From positions 1 to 13,792 of the forward strand of contig CAMIFA010000138.1 of the NCBI GenBank assembly GCA_946221495.1: a stretch of DNA of 13,792 nt, written 5' to 3'. This DNA is from an uncultured cyanobacterium. Its GTDB lineage: Bacteria > Cyanobacteriota > Cyanobacteriia > Cyanobacteriales > Chroococcidiopsidaceae. Of the stretch, positions 1-6,756 are shown one piece after another. The notes below the pieces were generated by a model. That model saw only the letters and a list, made by a program, of their open reading frames with translations, was not told the DNA's origin and did not search any database. How positions within the stretch are numbered: the stretch's first letter is position 1; each line of letters begins with the position of its first letter. A program made the translations under genes and the position numbers.

Positions 1-383
1 TCTATTTCTTTTAACTGATTAAATAGTCTAGTTTTCTCTTCAAGAGTTGCATTAGGTATCTTACCAATATAAGCTTGTAATCTTTTTGCTTCTTCCGAGC
101 TAACCTGAGTAGAAATTTGTTTACTTGTTGGAGCATATCTTAAACCTTCAGTCCATTTGTCAGCTTGTTTGGCTCCAAACCAACTCAGAAATAATGTACC
201 ACCTAAAGTTACTAATAACAATGCAAGTGCTAATAATCCGTGATCCCATAAAAATTTTATTAAATTTGCTCTTGCAGTTTTGTCAGCATCATCATTGTTA
301 GTAGCAGTTGTTTCATGAATAACTTTACTATCAGTAGAGTTAGCTTGGTTTATATCAGGTTGATTTCCAATGCCGTTAGTCAT
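1..383 (-). CDS. Single-pass membrane protein of unknown function (partial, C-terminus outside window)
   Basis: I do not recognise this protein. An open frame starts at the ATG complementary to 381-383 and stays open to the window edge, giving 127 residues. An AGGAG box lies 9 bases before the ATG, which supports the start. Residues 1-40 are polar and rich in Asn, Thr and Asp. Residues about 49-69 form one hydrophobic segment (LLALALLLVTLGG and following), then comes a charged stretch with a helix-prone tail (SSEEAKRLQAY, LEEKTRLFNQL). The likely arrangement is a cytoplasmic N-terminus with one transmembrane helix and a domain after it, but orientation is inference. No close partner gene is visible: the next gene to the right lies 860 bp away and reads the other way. 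Confidence is high that it is a gene and nil for its function. Confidence 0.75.
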   Translation of the reverse strand, partial: MTNGIGNQPDINQANSTDSKVIHETTATNNDDADKTARANLIKFLWDHGLLALALLLVTLGGTLFLSWFGAKQADKWTEGLRYAPTSKQISTQVSSEEAKRLQAYIGKIPNATLEEKTRLFNQLKEI

Positions 384-827
384 AGCAAAAACTCCTAGTG
401 TTAATTCTTAATTTTTTGCGAAAACAGAATTTAAATCTCCTATAACTTGACTTAAGCTGGAGATCATTGTTTTATCCTGTTGCTGGCTTACTAGTAAATA
501 CAATCAAAATTTACTTTTTTTGATTGAAGGTAAATCTCAAATTTAAATAGACATTTACTGTTTACTAAGTGCTTCTACAAATTCCTGCTGTGCAATTCTG
601 GAAAGCTTTACATTTAGTAACATAAAGGCTTCTATGAGTATTTATACGTTGTTATAGAACTGGATGTAAAAATAAATTACAAATACATAAAGTTGCTTAC
701 AGCCTATTTTCTAGAAACTGCGATCGCTCTATCTAGAAGAATTTAATTTCAAAAATAATTTACCTTGTTTTCTCAAGGAATACAGTAAAGCAATGTGTGT
801 TTTTTTACAATGTAGTTACAATATGAG

Positions 828-921
828 TAGGACTTACGCACCAGTAACGGAAAAACGAACCGCCAAGGACACGAAGTACACAAAGGAATAAGAGTTTGAG
901 AGAGTTTTTGCGTAAGTCCTG
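828..921. mobile_element. MITE-like element with 12-bp perfect terminal inverted repeats
   Basis: AGGACTTACGCA at 829-840 is repeated as its exact reverse complement, TGCGTAAGTCCT, at 909-920. The element is about 94 bp and too short to encode a transposase. TATGAG occurs immediately outside both ends (822-827 and 922-927), which fits a 6-bp target-site duplication if one base is added at each end. The interior is purine-rich and resembles, from memory, short non-coding repeats dispersed in cyanobacterial intergenic regions. The parent transposase family is unknown. Confidence 0.6.
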
Positions 922-1192
922 TATGAGGTTAAGTAGAGCCTTAAACTTTTTAATGGCAGTATTACTAAACACCTGATTTCTCTAGCTTTATCTAAAAATC
1001 GATTGCAGCAATTGAAGCTTGTATGAAACAAACAATTAATCTAAAAGTTAAATAGATGAAAAATTAATTATTTAGTAAGAAACTACTTACTTAAAAATAG
1101 TAACTTAAGATACATTTATCTAGATACAACACACTTATCTGAAAACTCCTAATATCTGCATAACCTCACCAGATTCAACCCCAGGTTAGAAC

Positions 1193-1212
1193 CAGATACC
1201 TGCAAGTATCTG
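1193..1212 (+). other. 7-bp hairpin in the leader of the GH13 gene
   Basis: CAGATAC (1193-1199) and GTATCTG (1206-1212) form a perfect 7-bp inverted repeat with a 6-nt loop, ending 31 bases before the GH13 start codon. It could be an operator half-site pair or a leader hairpin. No T-run follows, so it is not a terminator. Function is a guess. Confidence 0.3.
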
Positions 1213-1243
1213 TAACTTGTCTATGAAGGACTAGGGAGTAACC

Positions 1244-2701
1244 ATGCAGATTCAAACCCCAGATTGGGTCAAGCACGCTGTTTTTTATCAAATTTTTCCA
1301 GATCGCTTTGCCAAAAGTCAGCAACCGCGTAAACGACTACTAAAGAATGCCTCGTGGGAAGCTTGGGACGAAATGCCAACACTCCAAGGCTACAAAGGCG
1401 GAGATTTATGGGGCATCCTAGAACAGCTAGATTACTTGGAGAATTTGGGGATTAACGCAATTTACTTCACCCCTATCTTTCAATCAGCGAGTAATCACCG
1501 TTATCACACCCACGATTATTACCAAGTCGATCCGATGTTAGGCGGCAATAGCGCTTTTAGAGAACTACTAGAGGCTTGCCATGATCGCCAGATCAAAGTT
1601 GTTCTGGACGGTGTATTCAACCACGCTAGTCGCGGCTTTTTCTTTTTCCATGACATTTTGGAAAATGGTCCTCATTCTCCCTGGGTAGATTGGTTCAAAA
1701 TTGAAGGGTGGCCCCTATCACCCTACAACGGTGAATTTGCGGCTAACTACGAAGGTTGGGGGGGAAATCGGGCTTTGCCAGTATTTAACCATGACAATCT
1801 GGAAGTGCGGGAATACATCATGGAAGTTGCGGAATACTGGCTTAAATTCGGGATCGACGGCTGGCGCTTAGATGTACCATTCGAGATTAAAACCCCTGGT
1901 TTTTGGCAAGAGTTCCGCGATCGCGTCAAAGCAATTAACCCAGAAGCCTATATCGTCGGCGAAGTCTGGGAAGACTCAAGAGAGTGGCTAGACGGCACAC
2001 AATTTGACGGCGTAATGAATTATCTATTTACTGCGCCTACGATCGCTTTTACCGCAGGCGATCGCGTGGATATGGAACAAGTGCAAGACCGCTCTTACCA
2101 ACCGTATCCGCCGCTATTTGCCAAAGAGTACGCCGAGAAAATCGAGGAACTACTGCAACTCTACCCTTGGGAAATTCAGCTAACGCAGCTAAACTTACTA
2201 GCAAGTCACGATACAGCAAGGCTGATTTCAATTGCTGGAGGCGATCGCGCTAGTGGAGAGCTAGCAACGCTGCTGCTGTTTACCTTTCCGGGCGCACCCA
2301 GTATCTACTACGGTGATGAAGTTGGTTTACCAGGTAAGCTAGATCCAGACTCTCGGCGTGGCTTTCCTTTAGAAGCTCATTGGGAATCTGATGTTCTAAA
2401 CTATCACCGCCAATTAATTACTTTGCGTCATAGTTACCCGGCTTTGCGTACAGGGGATTACCAAGTTCTATTTGCTCAAGCAGCAGTTTATGTCTTCGCC
2501 CGTGTTTTGGGAACTGAGGAATTAATTGTTGCCGTTAATGCTGGCACTGCACCCGCTAAAGTAAGCGTAGAAGCGGCTGATTTAAAATCTCAACCTCATA
2601 AGCTGTTGTATGGTAGTGCGGAAATAGAGTGGAGTGAAGATAGGCAGTTGGAGTTAAGTTTACCTGCTCGTACTGGCTGCATTTTAGCTGAGGCTAGTTA
2701 A
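1244..2701 (+). CDS. Glycoside hydrolase family 13 (alpha-amylase / neopullulanase-like) protein
   Basis: This 485-residue protein should cleave alpha-glucosidic bonds in glycogen, maltodextrins or cyclodextrins. The GH13 (beta/alpha)8 barrel starts almost at residue 1 (AVFYQIFPDRF at 12-22). The conserved regions are visible: DGVFNH at 122-127, GWRLD at 206-210 with the nucleophile Asp210, VGEVW at 238-242 with the general acid Glu240, and SHD at 321-323 with Asp323. All three catalytic carboxylates are present. A small beta-rich C-terminal domain occupies about 405-485. There is no signal peptide, so it is probably cytosolic. Neopullulanases and cyclomaltodextrinases usually carry an N-terminal CBM34 domain, and this protein has none. 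A purine-rich AGGACTAGGGAG stretch precedes the ATG. The exact substrate (maltodextrin, pullulan or cyclodextrin) cannot be told from sequence. crr6 follows 76 bp downstream but is functionally unrelated. Confidence 0.92.
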   Translation: MQIQTPDWVKHAVFYQIFPDRFAKSQQPRKRLLKNASWEAWDEMPTLQGYKGGDLWGILEQLDYLENLGINAIYFTPIFQSASNHRYHTHDYYQVDPMLGGNSAFRELLEACHDRQIKVVLDGVFNHASRGFFFFHDILENGPHSPWVDWFKIEGWPLSPYNGEFAANYEGWGGNRALPVFNHDNLEVREYIMEVAEYWLKFGIDGWRLDVPFEIKTPGFWQEFRDRVKAINPEAYIVGEVWEDSREWLDGTQFDGVMNYLFTAPTIAFTAGDRVDMEQVQDRSYQPYPPLFAKEYAEKIEELLQLYPWEIQLTQLNLLASHDTARLISIAGGDRASGELATLLLFTFPGAPSIYYGDEVGLPGKLDPDSRRGFPLEAHWESDVLNYHRQLITLRHSYPALRTGDYQVLFAQAAVYVFARVLGTEELIVAVNAGTAPAKVSVEAADLKSQPHKLLYGSAEIEWSEDRQLELSLPARTGCILAEAS

Positions 2702-2777
2702 TCAGAGTAAAAACCAAAACAGGATGTAAGAGCGATCGCTATTTGCGAAAATTAATGTTATTTCATTTTATTTTTCA

Positions 2778-3248
2778 ATGACTACGATCGCTCTTGACTT
2801 CCAAGCTGTAAACAATTTAGATTTATCGCCTGCTCAGACAGTAATTGAAAGCTTACTTCAAGATGGGGCGATCGCCTCGTTTGAGCAGCAGCTGAACTTT
2901 GACATTGACTATCCCCGCGCACCAGAAGATCCGCGCGAACTATCAGAGATCCCAGAGTTACGGCTGTGGTTCATCCGTCTGGATGCTCGCTATCCTTGGT
3001 TGCCGTTTTTGCTGGATTGGAAAGCTGGAGAACTTGCCCGCTACATCGCCATGCTCGTGCCACATCAATTTAGTGCTAAAGAAGGCATCCAGTACAATCC
3101 AGAAGCTTTGGAAATTTTTTTGATGCAGAAGCTCTTTGTCTTGACTGATTGGCTGAAACAGCAGGGTATTCCTAGCCAATCGCGTCTAAAGTCAATGGGG
3201 CAACTCTTGGGCTATGACTTAGATGATTCGCTGTTTGACTTACTTTAA
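2778..3248 (+). CDS. crr6: CRR6 family protein, NDH-1 (NdhI) assembly factor
   Basis: This 156-residue protein matches the CRR6 (chlororespiratory reduction 6) family of cyanobacteria and plant chloroplasts. The family is required to mature the NdhI iron-sulfur subunit and so to assemble the hydrophilic arm of the photosynthetic NAD(P)H dehydrogenase complex. The recognisable core is at residues 44-89: DYPRAPEDPRELSEIPE, LRLWFIRLDARYPWLPF and LDWKAGELARY. A second conserved block, PHQFSAKEGIQYNPEA, is at 95-110. It has no signal peptide or membrane segment and fits a soluble cytoplasmic factor. The upstream 76-bp gap holds a HIP1 site (2732-2739) and no clear Shine-Dalgarno sequence, which is common in cyanobacteria. 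The gene is not next to any ndh subunit here. Family assignment is from memory of the conserved block and is firm. Confidence 0.9.
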   Translation: MTTIALDFQAVNNLDLSPAQTVIESLLQDGAIASFEQQLNFDIDYPRAPEDPRELSEIPELRLWFIRLDARYPWLPFLLDWKAGELARYIAMLVPHQFSAKEGIQYNPEALEIFLMQKLFVLTDWLKQQGIPSQSRLKSMGQLLGYDLDDSLFDLL

Positions 3249-3357
3249 TTAGGCAACCGACACAAACACGAATTAATTATTAACCTCTGCTCTTGCCGAG
3301 TGGCTTCTCGGTCAGTGTGAGATACTATCAATAAATTGCCGGTAATCTTATTTGCCT

Positions 3358-3684
3358 CTATAGCGTTACTACCGTTTCAGCCGCTTGAGTTCCCGCATTA
3401 CGAGGGCGAAGATGCAAGCTGACTTCGGTATCTAGGCGCTTGAGAAACGTAAGGAGTTTACCTTCACTGAATCTTTGAAACTCGCCTCTCATTAGATAGG
3501 ATACTTCTGGCTGAGGAATGCTGAGAAGTTTACTGATTTCACGCTGTTTCAAGTTGCGTTGTTTCAAGAGACGTAGCACCTGAATCCCGATCTTGCCCCG
3601 CGTGAAATACTCCTCTGCATCTTCTAAACCGAGATCAGCGAAGACGTTACCACTGCTATCCTCAAAAATAAGTTCTTCTGTCAT
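3358..3684 (-). CDS. XRE-type helix-turn-helix antitoxin (HigA-like)
   Basis: This 108-residue protein has the layout of HigA2-like antitoxins. The N-terminal segment MTEELIFEDSSGNVFADLGL is typical of antitoxins paired with Gp49-like toxins. An XRE helix-turn-helix follows at about 45-66 (LKQREISKLLSIPQPEVSYLM). A family-typical stretch, FSEGKLLTFLKRLDTEVSL, follows at 72-90. It should bind and neutralise the toxin encoded just upstream and repress their shared promoter. Its ATG overlaps the toxin stop codon by four bases (ATGA), and GGGAGGAAG lies four bases before the start, so translational coupling with strong initiation is likely. The last 14 residues (AGTQAAETVVTL) look like an unstructured tail. 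It converges with crr6 109 bp away. Confidence 0.88.
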   Translation of the reverse strand: MTEELIFEDSSGNVFADLGLEDAEEYFTRGKIGIQVLRLLKQRNLKQREISKLLSIPQPEVSYLMRGEFQRFSEGKLLTFLKRLDTEVSLHLRPRNAGTQAAETVVTL

Positions 3685-4055
3685 GATTCTTCCTCCCTGG
3701 CTAGCGCGTCTTTGTAGCGTTGTTTGATCAGATCAACGTCCGTCTGTGGAGTTTTGATACCTTTCTTGGATTTCTTCAAAAAAGCGTGCAGGACATAAAT
3801 CTTTTCCCCTATCTTTACGGCATAAACTGCCCTGTAAGTGTCGGTATCGTATCGTTTGACAATTTCATACACGCCGCTTCCGACCCCTTTAAAAGCCTTA
3901 GCATCCAGTGGTGTTTCTCCTGCCTGCACCAGTTGCAGCGCATAACCCACCGATGCTCGCACTTCTGGGGGAAACGCGCGGATATTCTTGCGAGAGTCCC
4001 CCATCCAAATAAGAGGGCGCAAAGGAACCTCTAGAATATCCTCACCATCAGCCAT
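3681..4055 (-). CDS. HigB-like toxin, phage-derived Gp49 family (RelE/ParE fold)
   Basis: This 124-residue protein fits the phage-derived Gp49-like family, toxins of the RelE/ParE superfamily that usually act as ribosome-dependent mRNA endonucleases. Conserved features are GSGVYEIVKRYDTDTYRAVYAV (59-80, read in two parts around YDTDTYR) and IYVLHAFLKKSKKGIKTP (86-103), which is the characteristic Gp49 signature. A C-terminal helix (DLIKQRYKDALAREEE) follows. The toxin comes first and the antitoxin second, overlapping by four bases, which is the usual order in higBA-type pairs. An AGGAA box sits about 14 bases before the ATG, a weak signal compared with the strong antitoxin site, which would favour excess antitoxin. 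Both partners are intact, so the module may be functional. The cellular target is inferred from the family. Confidence 0.88.
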   Translation of the reverse strand: MADGEDILEVPLRPLIWMGDSRKNIRAFPPEVRASVGYALQLVQAGETPLDAKAFKGVGSGVYEIVKRYDTDTYRAVYAVKIGEKIYVLHAFLKKSKKGIKTPQTDVDLIKQRYKDALAREEES

Positions 4056-4142
4056 AATATATGAAATTTCCTATAAAAACAAGTCAGCACAATAGCACAA
4101 AATGTCACCCGCGTAATCAAATTGCGACTTTTACTTTTGGTG

Positions 4143-4209
4143 ATAGTGACCGCGGAAAGCGGTCATCGCAGGCTCCGGCTTTAAAAGCCGGAGTACCGAT
4201 GACTACTAT
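4143..4209. repeat. Nested palindromic repeat (REP-like) downstream of the LPS-type gene pair
   Basis: Three inverted repeats are packed into 67 bp. TGACCGC (4147-4153) pairs with GCGGTCA (4159-4165). CTCCGGCTTT (4173-4182) pairs with AAAGCCGGAG (4184-4193), with only one base between. GTCATCG (4162-4168) pairs with CGATGAC (4197-4203), and ATAGT (4143-4147) with ACTAT (4205-4209), giving an alternative enclosing fold. It lies 3' of the leftward gmhB-like gene and 5' of the toxin. No T-run follows on either strand, so a simple intrinsic terminator is unlikely. It looks like a dispersed REP-type element or a structured RNA. Confidence 0.55.
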
Positions 4210-4329
4210 GAAATGCTGATAACGTCCTCTACGGCAGGACAACAGGAGCGGAGAATGAAACACCATGCTTTTTAAGATTTCTGGTGGCTTTGTTAATATC
4301 CCACTCAAATTGCACTTTATTGAGAACTC

Positions 4330-4917
4330 TTAGTCCCTTACTTGCTGGAAAATCCACTCAACAGCAGCTGGTAAATCTGCGGCAATGTAATCTGGTTTTG
4401 TGTGGTGCTGGTACTTGCCACTCAAAACCGAATCGCCGTACCCCGTCTGCACTAAAATTCCGACACAACCAGCATTGTGAGCCATATCGACATCTGTGGC
4501 TTTATCTCCTACCATAAAACTGCGTTTTAGATCCAAATCGTGTTGCCAAGCAGCTGCAACCAGCATCCCAGTATTAGGTTTACGCCAAGTTGTCCAGCGC
4601 GTAAATTCTGGCTCGACTCCGCCTTCGGGTGGACTGAGGTAAGGGCAGTATAAAAGCGCGTCTAACCGCGCTCCCGCCTGCTGCTGTAGTAACTGGCACA
4701 AACGCTCATGTAACGCTTCTACATGGCTATTTGGGTAGTAACCTCTGGCTGGTCCTGATTGATTGGAAACTAGACAGCAAAACATCTGTCGCTCATTTAA
4801 TTGGCGTACAGCTGCCGCTACACCCTTAATTAGATGTAAATCCTCTACGGAGTGAATATAGCCAGCCTCTACATTCAACACGCCATCTCGGTCGAGAAAT
4901 ACTGCTGGTTTAGCCAC
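4330..4917 (-). CDS. gmhB: HAD-family phosphatase, GmhB / HisB-N type (heptose bisphosphate phosphatase-like)
   Basis: This HAD phosphatase would remove the 7-phosphate from D-glycero-D-manno-heptose 1,7-bisphosphate in making sugar nucleotide for LPS. With a GTG start at 4917 it has 195 residues beginning MAKPAVFLDRDG. I prefer this start because GGAG sits 10 bases upstream and the catalytic motif then falls near the N-terminus as usual. The longest frame starts at a TTG at 4950. Motifs: DRDG at 9-12 (nucleophile Asp9, acid/base Asp11), SNQSG at 51-55, RKPNTGM with Lys113, and GDKATD at 127-132. The zinc loop seen in classical GmhB (CxH...CxC) is reduced to a single Cys91 (CPYLSPPEGG), with TTWRKP in place of CxCRKP. 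It overlaps the GT9 gene by 8 bases, which implies one transcript. Substrate is inferred; a histidinol-phosphate or other sugar phosphatase is possible. Confidence 0.85.
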   Translation of the reverse strand: MAKPAVFLDRDGVLNVEAGYIHSVEDLHLIKGVAAAVRQLNERQMFCCLVSNQSGPARGYYPNSHVEALHERLCQLLQQQAGARLDALLYCPYLSPPEGGVEPEFTRWTTWRKPNTGMLVAAAWQHDLDLKRSFMVGDKATDVDMAHNAGCVGILVQTGYGDSVLSGKYQHHTKPDYIAADLPAAVEWIFQQVRD

Positions 4918-5869
4918 CCCAAATTTTCTCCAGAACTGTTTGAGGTGCAATATCAGACATTTTTACGGTTGGGGATTTAATGCCAATAAAGCGATCGCTA
5001 CTCGGCAACAATTTTCGCGGTTCTGTTGGTCCAAATAAAGCGATCGTATAGGTTTGCACTGCTACAGCTAAATGCATCGGCGCACTGTCGGTACACAACA
5101 TCAAATTTGCGCCCGCAATCATCGCCGCTAACTTGCCAATATCAGCTGGAGAAGTGACTTTAACTTCTGGAGAAGATTGTAATAGTTCTTGCACTAGTTG
5201 CTGATCTTCTGGTCCTTGAATCAGCACTATCGGCAAATCTGGCTGTCGTTTCTGGAAGTCTTGAATAATTAGTTTCCAACTCTTAGTTGAGTAGATTTTA
5301 TTTATACCCAAGGAACGAGCCAGCTGGCTAGAACCGCCGTGTATTAGAACATAGCCACTTTCTTGGATACCCAGGCGTTTTTGTTCACTTTCTGCCCACT
5401 CAATATCTGGTTTAGGAACATTTACTGCTAATTCTGGACAAGCAGATTTAATGCCCAACCCTTGCAGCAAATCGTGATACATTGCTGCCGCATACTGGTT
5501 TGTTTTTAAAGGTACGGGGTTAGTTAAAAAAGCCTTTCCTACTCCACTGTAACCAACCCGCGTCGGAATTCCAGTCAGCCATAGCAATAAACCTACAACC
5601 CAGCGTTGTCCCAAAGAAATGGCAACGTCATACTCGCGATCGCGGATTATCCCTACTAAGTTTCCCCAATCTGCCAAGCTGTTGCGGTCTTTAAAATCAA
5701 ATGGAATTACATCGTCAACGGACTTACATACTCTGTAGGCATCTTTTGATCTTGGTTCCACAACGACATCTATTTGGGCATCAGGGTAATACCTTTGGAG
5801 ATCGTCTAGGGTGGGGAAAAATAGAATTTGATCGCCAATCCCCCCAGGGACTAGGGCTACTATTCGCAT
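4910..5869 (-). CDS. Glycosyltransferase family 9 (heptosyltransferase-like) protein
   Basis: This 319-residue protein belongs to GT9, whose members transfer heptose from ADP-heptose to LPS core. The N-terminal Rossmann domain opens with RIVALVPGGIGDQILFFPTL, including the GGIGD loop at 9-13 typical of the family. The C-terminal domain has IHGGSS at 176-181 and the donor-binding block TDSAPMHLAVAV at 260-271, then FGPTEPRKLLP at 279-289. There is no signal peptide, as expected for an enzyme working at the inner face of the plasma membrane. It overlaps the gmhB-like gene by 8 bases and is followed by it, so the pair links precursor synthesis and transfer. A candidate promoter lies just upstream in the divergent gap with ispD. 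The real donor sugar is uncertain, because cyanobacterial LPS often lacks heptose and GT9 proteins there may use other sugars. Confidence 0.88.
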   Translation of the reverse strand: MRIVALVPGGIGDQILFFPTLDDLQRYYPDAQIDVVVEPRSKDAYRVCKSVDDVIPFDFKDRNSLADWGNLVGIIRDREYDVAISLGQRWVVGLLLWLTGIPTRVGYSGVGKAFLTNPVPLKTNQYAAAMYHDLLQGLGIKSACPELAVNVPKPDIEWAESEQKRLGIQESGYVLIHGGSSQLARSLGINKIYSTKSWKLIIQDFQKRQPDLPIVLIQGPEDQQLVQELLQSSPEVKVTSPADIGKLAAMIAGANLMLCTDSAPMHLAVAVQTYTIALFGPTEPRKLLPSSDRFIGIKSPTVKMSDIAPQTVLEKIWGG

Positions 5870-5897
5870 AATATTTCTTTACGATTACTTGCTCCCT

Positions 5898-5925
5898 ATT
5901 CTAAGAGAGCATATACCTAGTTCAA
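5898..5925 (-). promoter_or_regulatory. Candidate sigma-70-type promoter for the GT9/gmhB pair
   Basis: Read on the minus strand, TTGAAC (5925 to 5920) is followed after 16 bases by TAGAAT (5903 to 5898). These match the -35 box at 4 of 6 positions and the -10 box at 5 of 6. Transcription would begin about 20 bases before the ATG at 5869. There is no direct evidence of activity. Confidence 0.4.
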
Positions 5926-5952
5926 ACAAATAAAAGCATACAGTAGTCAGAG

Positions 5953-5993
5953 CAAGTCAAAAGTCAAAACTTAAAAGACAGAATTTTGACTTG
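5953..5993. repeat. Inverted repeat with tandem GTCAAAA heptamers upstream of ispD
   Basis: GTCAAAA occurs twice in tandem (5956-5962, 5963-5969). CAAGTCAAAA (5953-5962) also has an exact reverse complement TTTTGACTTG at 5984-5993, so the region can fold as a 10-bp stem with a 21-nt loop. It lies in the divergent gap between the GT9 gene and ispD, within 40-80 bases of the ispD start. It resembles short tandem heptanucleotide repeats of cyanobacterial intergenic regions. Confidence 0.5.
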
Positions 5994-6024
5994 TTTCCTA
6001 GATGGGAGTGCTGTTATTCAAAAT

Positions 6025-6030
6025 AGGAGG
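6025..6030 (+). promoter_or_regulatory. Shine-Dalgarno site that sets the ispD start
   Basis: A full AGGAGG lies three bases before ATG 6034. It decides against the upstream TTG at 5986, which has no such site. The spacing is a little short, but the match is perfect. Confidence 0.7.
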
Positions 6031-6033
6031 GAA

Positions 6034-6720
6034 ATGCATTTATTAATTCCGGCTGCGGGGATGGGGCGCAGGATGGGGAGCGATCGCAACAAACTCCTTT
6101 TACAATTGCGATCGCAGCCTTTGATTGCTTGGACGCTGAAAGCAGCTCAGGCGGCACGTTTCATTACTTGGATAGGCATTATTTCTCAACCCTCCGATTG
6201 GTCAGACTTGAAGGAGATTTTAGCTAGTTTATCTCTTACCAAGCCAGTGCAGTTAATTGAGGGGGGAGCCACTAGGCAAGAATCAGTTTACAACGGCTTA
6301 CAGGCGCTTCCAGGAGCAGCAAAACAAGTATTAATTCATGATGGAGCTAGATGTCTTGTTACCCCTGATTTGCTTGATTCCTGTGCTGAGGTAATAAAGC
6401 ACTGTCCAGGTTTAATTGCTGCTGTGCCAGTCAAGGACACAATCAAAATTGTGGATACGAACAAGTTAATTCAAAGTACACCTGATAGACGACAGTTGTG
6501 GGCAGCTCAAACTCCGCAAGCCTTTGATGTGGAGTTGTTGAAACAGTGCCATGCAGAAGGTCGTCGTCAAGGCTGGGAAGTAACAGACGATGCGGCTTTA
6601 TTTGAAAAGTGTGGCTTAAGTGTCCAAATTGTTGAGGGGGAGGAAACAAATTTAAAAGTGACAACACCAATGGATTTAGCGATCGCTGAATTTATCCTGC
6701 AACAGCGTTTAGCTTCATAG
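6034..6720 (+). CDS. ispD: 2-C-methyl-D-erythritol 4-phosphate cytidylyltransferase
   Basis: IspD joins CTP and methylerythritol 4-phosphate to form CDP-ME, the third step of the MEP isoprenoid pathway that feeds carotenoids, chlorophyll phytol and quinones. The protein has 228 residues, a normal family length. It starts at ATG 6034, preceded by AGGAGG at 6025-6030. The open frame extends back to a TTG at 5986, but those 16 extra codons are not family-like and include the repeat upstream. Motifs: PAAGMGRRMGSDRNK (6-20, CTP-binding loop with Lys20), GGATRQESVYNGL (77-89), IHDGAR (101-106, metal-binding Asp103), DRRQLWAAQTPQAF (151-164), TDDAAL (184-189) and TNLKVTTPMDL (205-215, with Lys208). 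All expected active-site residues are present. thiL follows 36 bp downstream on the same strand, so the two may be cotranscribed. Confidence 0.95.
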   Translation: MHLLIPAAGMGRRMGSDRNKLLLQLRSQPLIAWTLKAAQAARFITWIGIISQPSDWSDLKEILASLSLTKPVQLIEGGATRQESVYNGLQALPGAAKQVLIHDGARCLVTPDLLDSCAEVIKHCPGLIAAVPVKDTIKIVDTNKLIQSTPDRRQLWAAQTPQAFDVELLKQCHAEGRRQGWEVTDDAALFEKCGLSVQIVEGEETNLKVTTPMDLAIAEFILQQRLAS

Positions 6721-6756
6721 CCAAGAGGAGATTTAACAGCGAAGTGCTATTTAAAA

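Larger units (their letters stand above)
384..1243. other. Long AT-rich intergenic region between divergent genes
   Basis: This 860-bp stretch has no convincing gene on either strand. It separates the leftward membrane protein from the rightward GH13 gene, so it should hold both promoters, but I see no promoter pair I would defend. It contains a HIP1 octamer at 720-727, flanked by a TTCTAGA/TCTAGAA inverted repeat (709-715 and 732-738), the MITE-like element at 828-921, and a 7-bp hairpin just before the GH13 gene. The 65-codon minus-strand frame at 834-1031 runs across the MITE-like element and looks like chance. Confidence 0.7.

Noticed and set aside
834..1031. 65-codon minus-strand frame
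   Set aside because: It runs through the MITE-like element, has no ribosome site and shows no domain-like sequence.
3295..3312. Possible terminator hairpin CCGAG/CTCGG between crr6 and the antitoxin
   Set aside because: The stem is only 5 bp and no T-run follows on either strand.
4117..4308. 63-codon minus-strand frame between the toxin and gmhB
   Set aside because: Most of it reads the nested palindromic repeat, so its residues reflect the repeat and not a protein.
4284..4517. 77-codon plus-strand frame
   Set aside because: It is antisense to the well-supported gmhB-like gene and has no family-like sequence.
5986..6033. TTG start extending ispD by 16 codons
   Set aside because: There is no ribosome site, the residues are not family-like, and the ATG at 6034 has a perfect AGGAGG.
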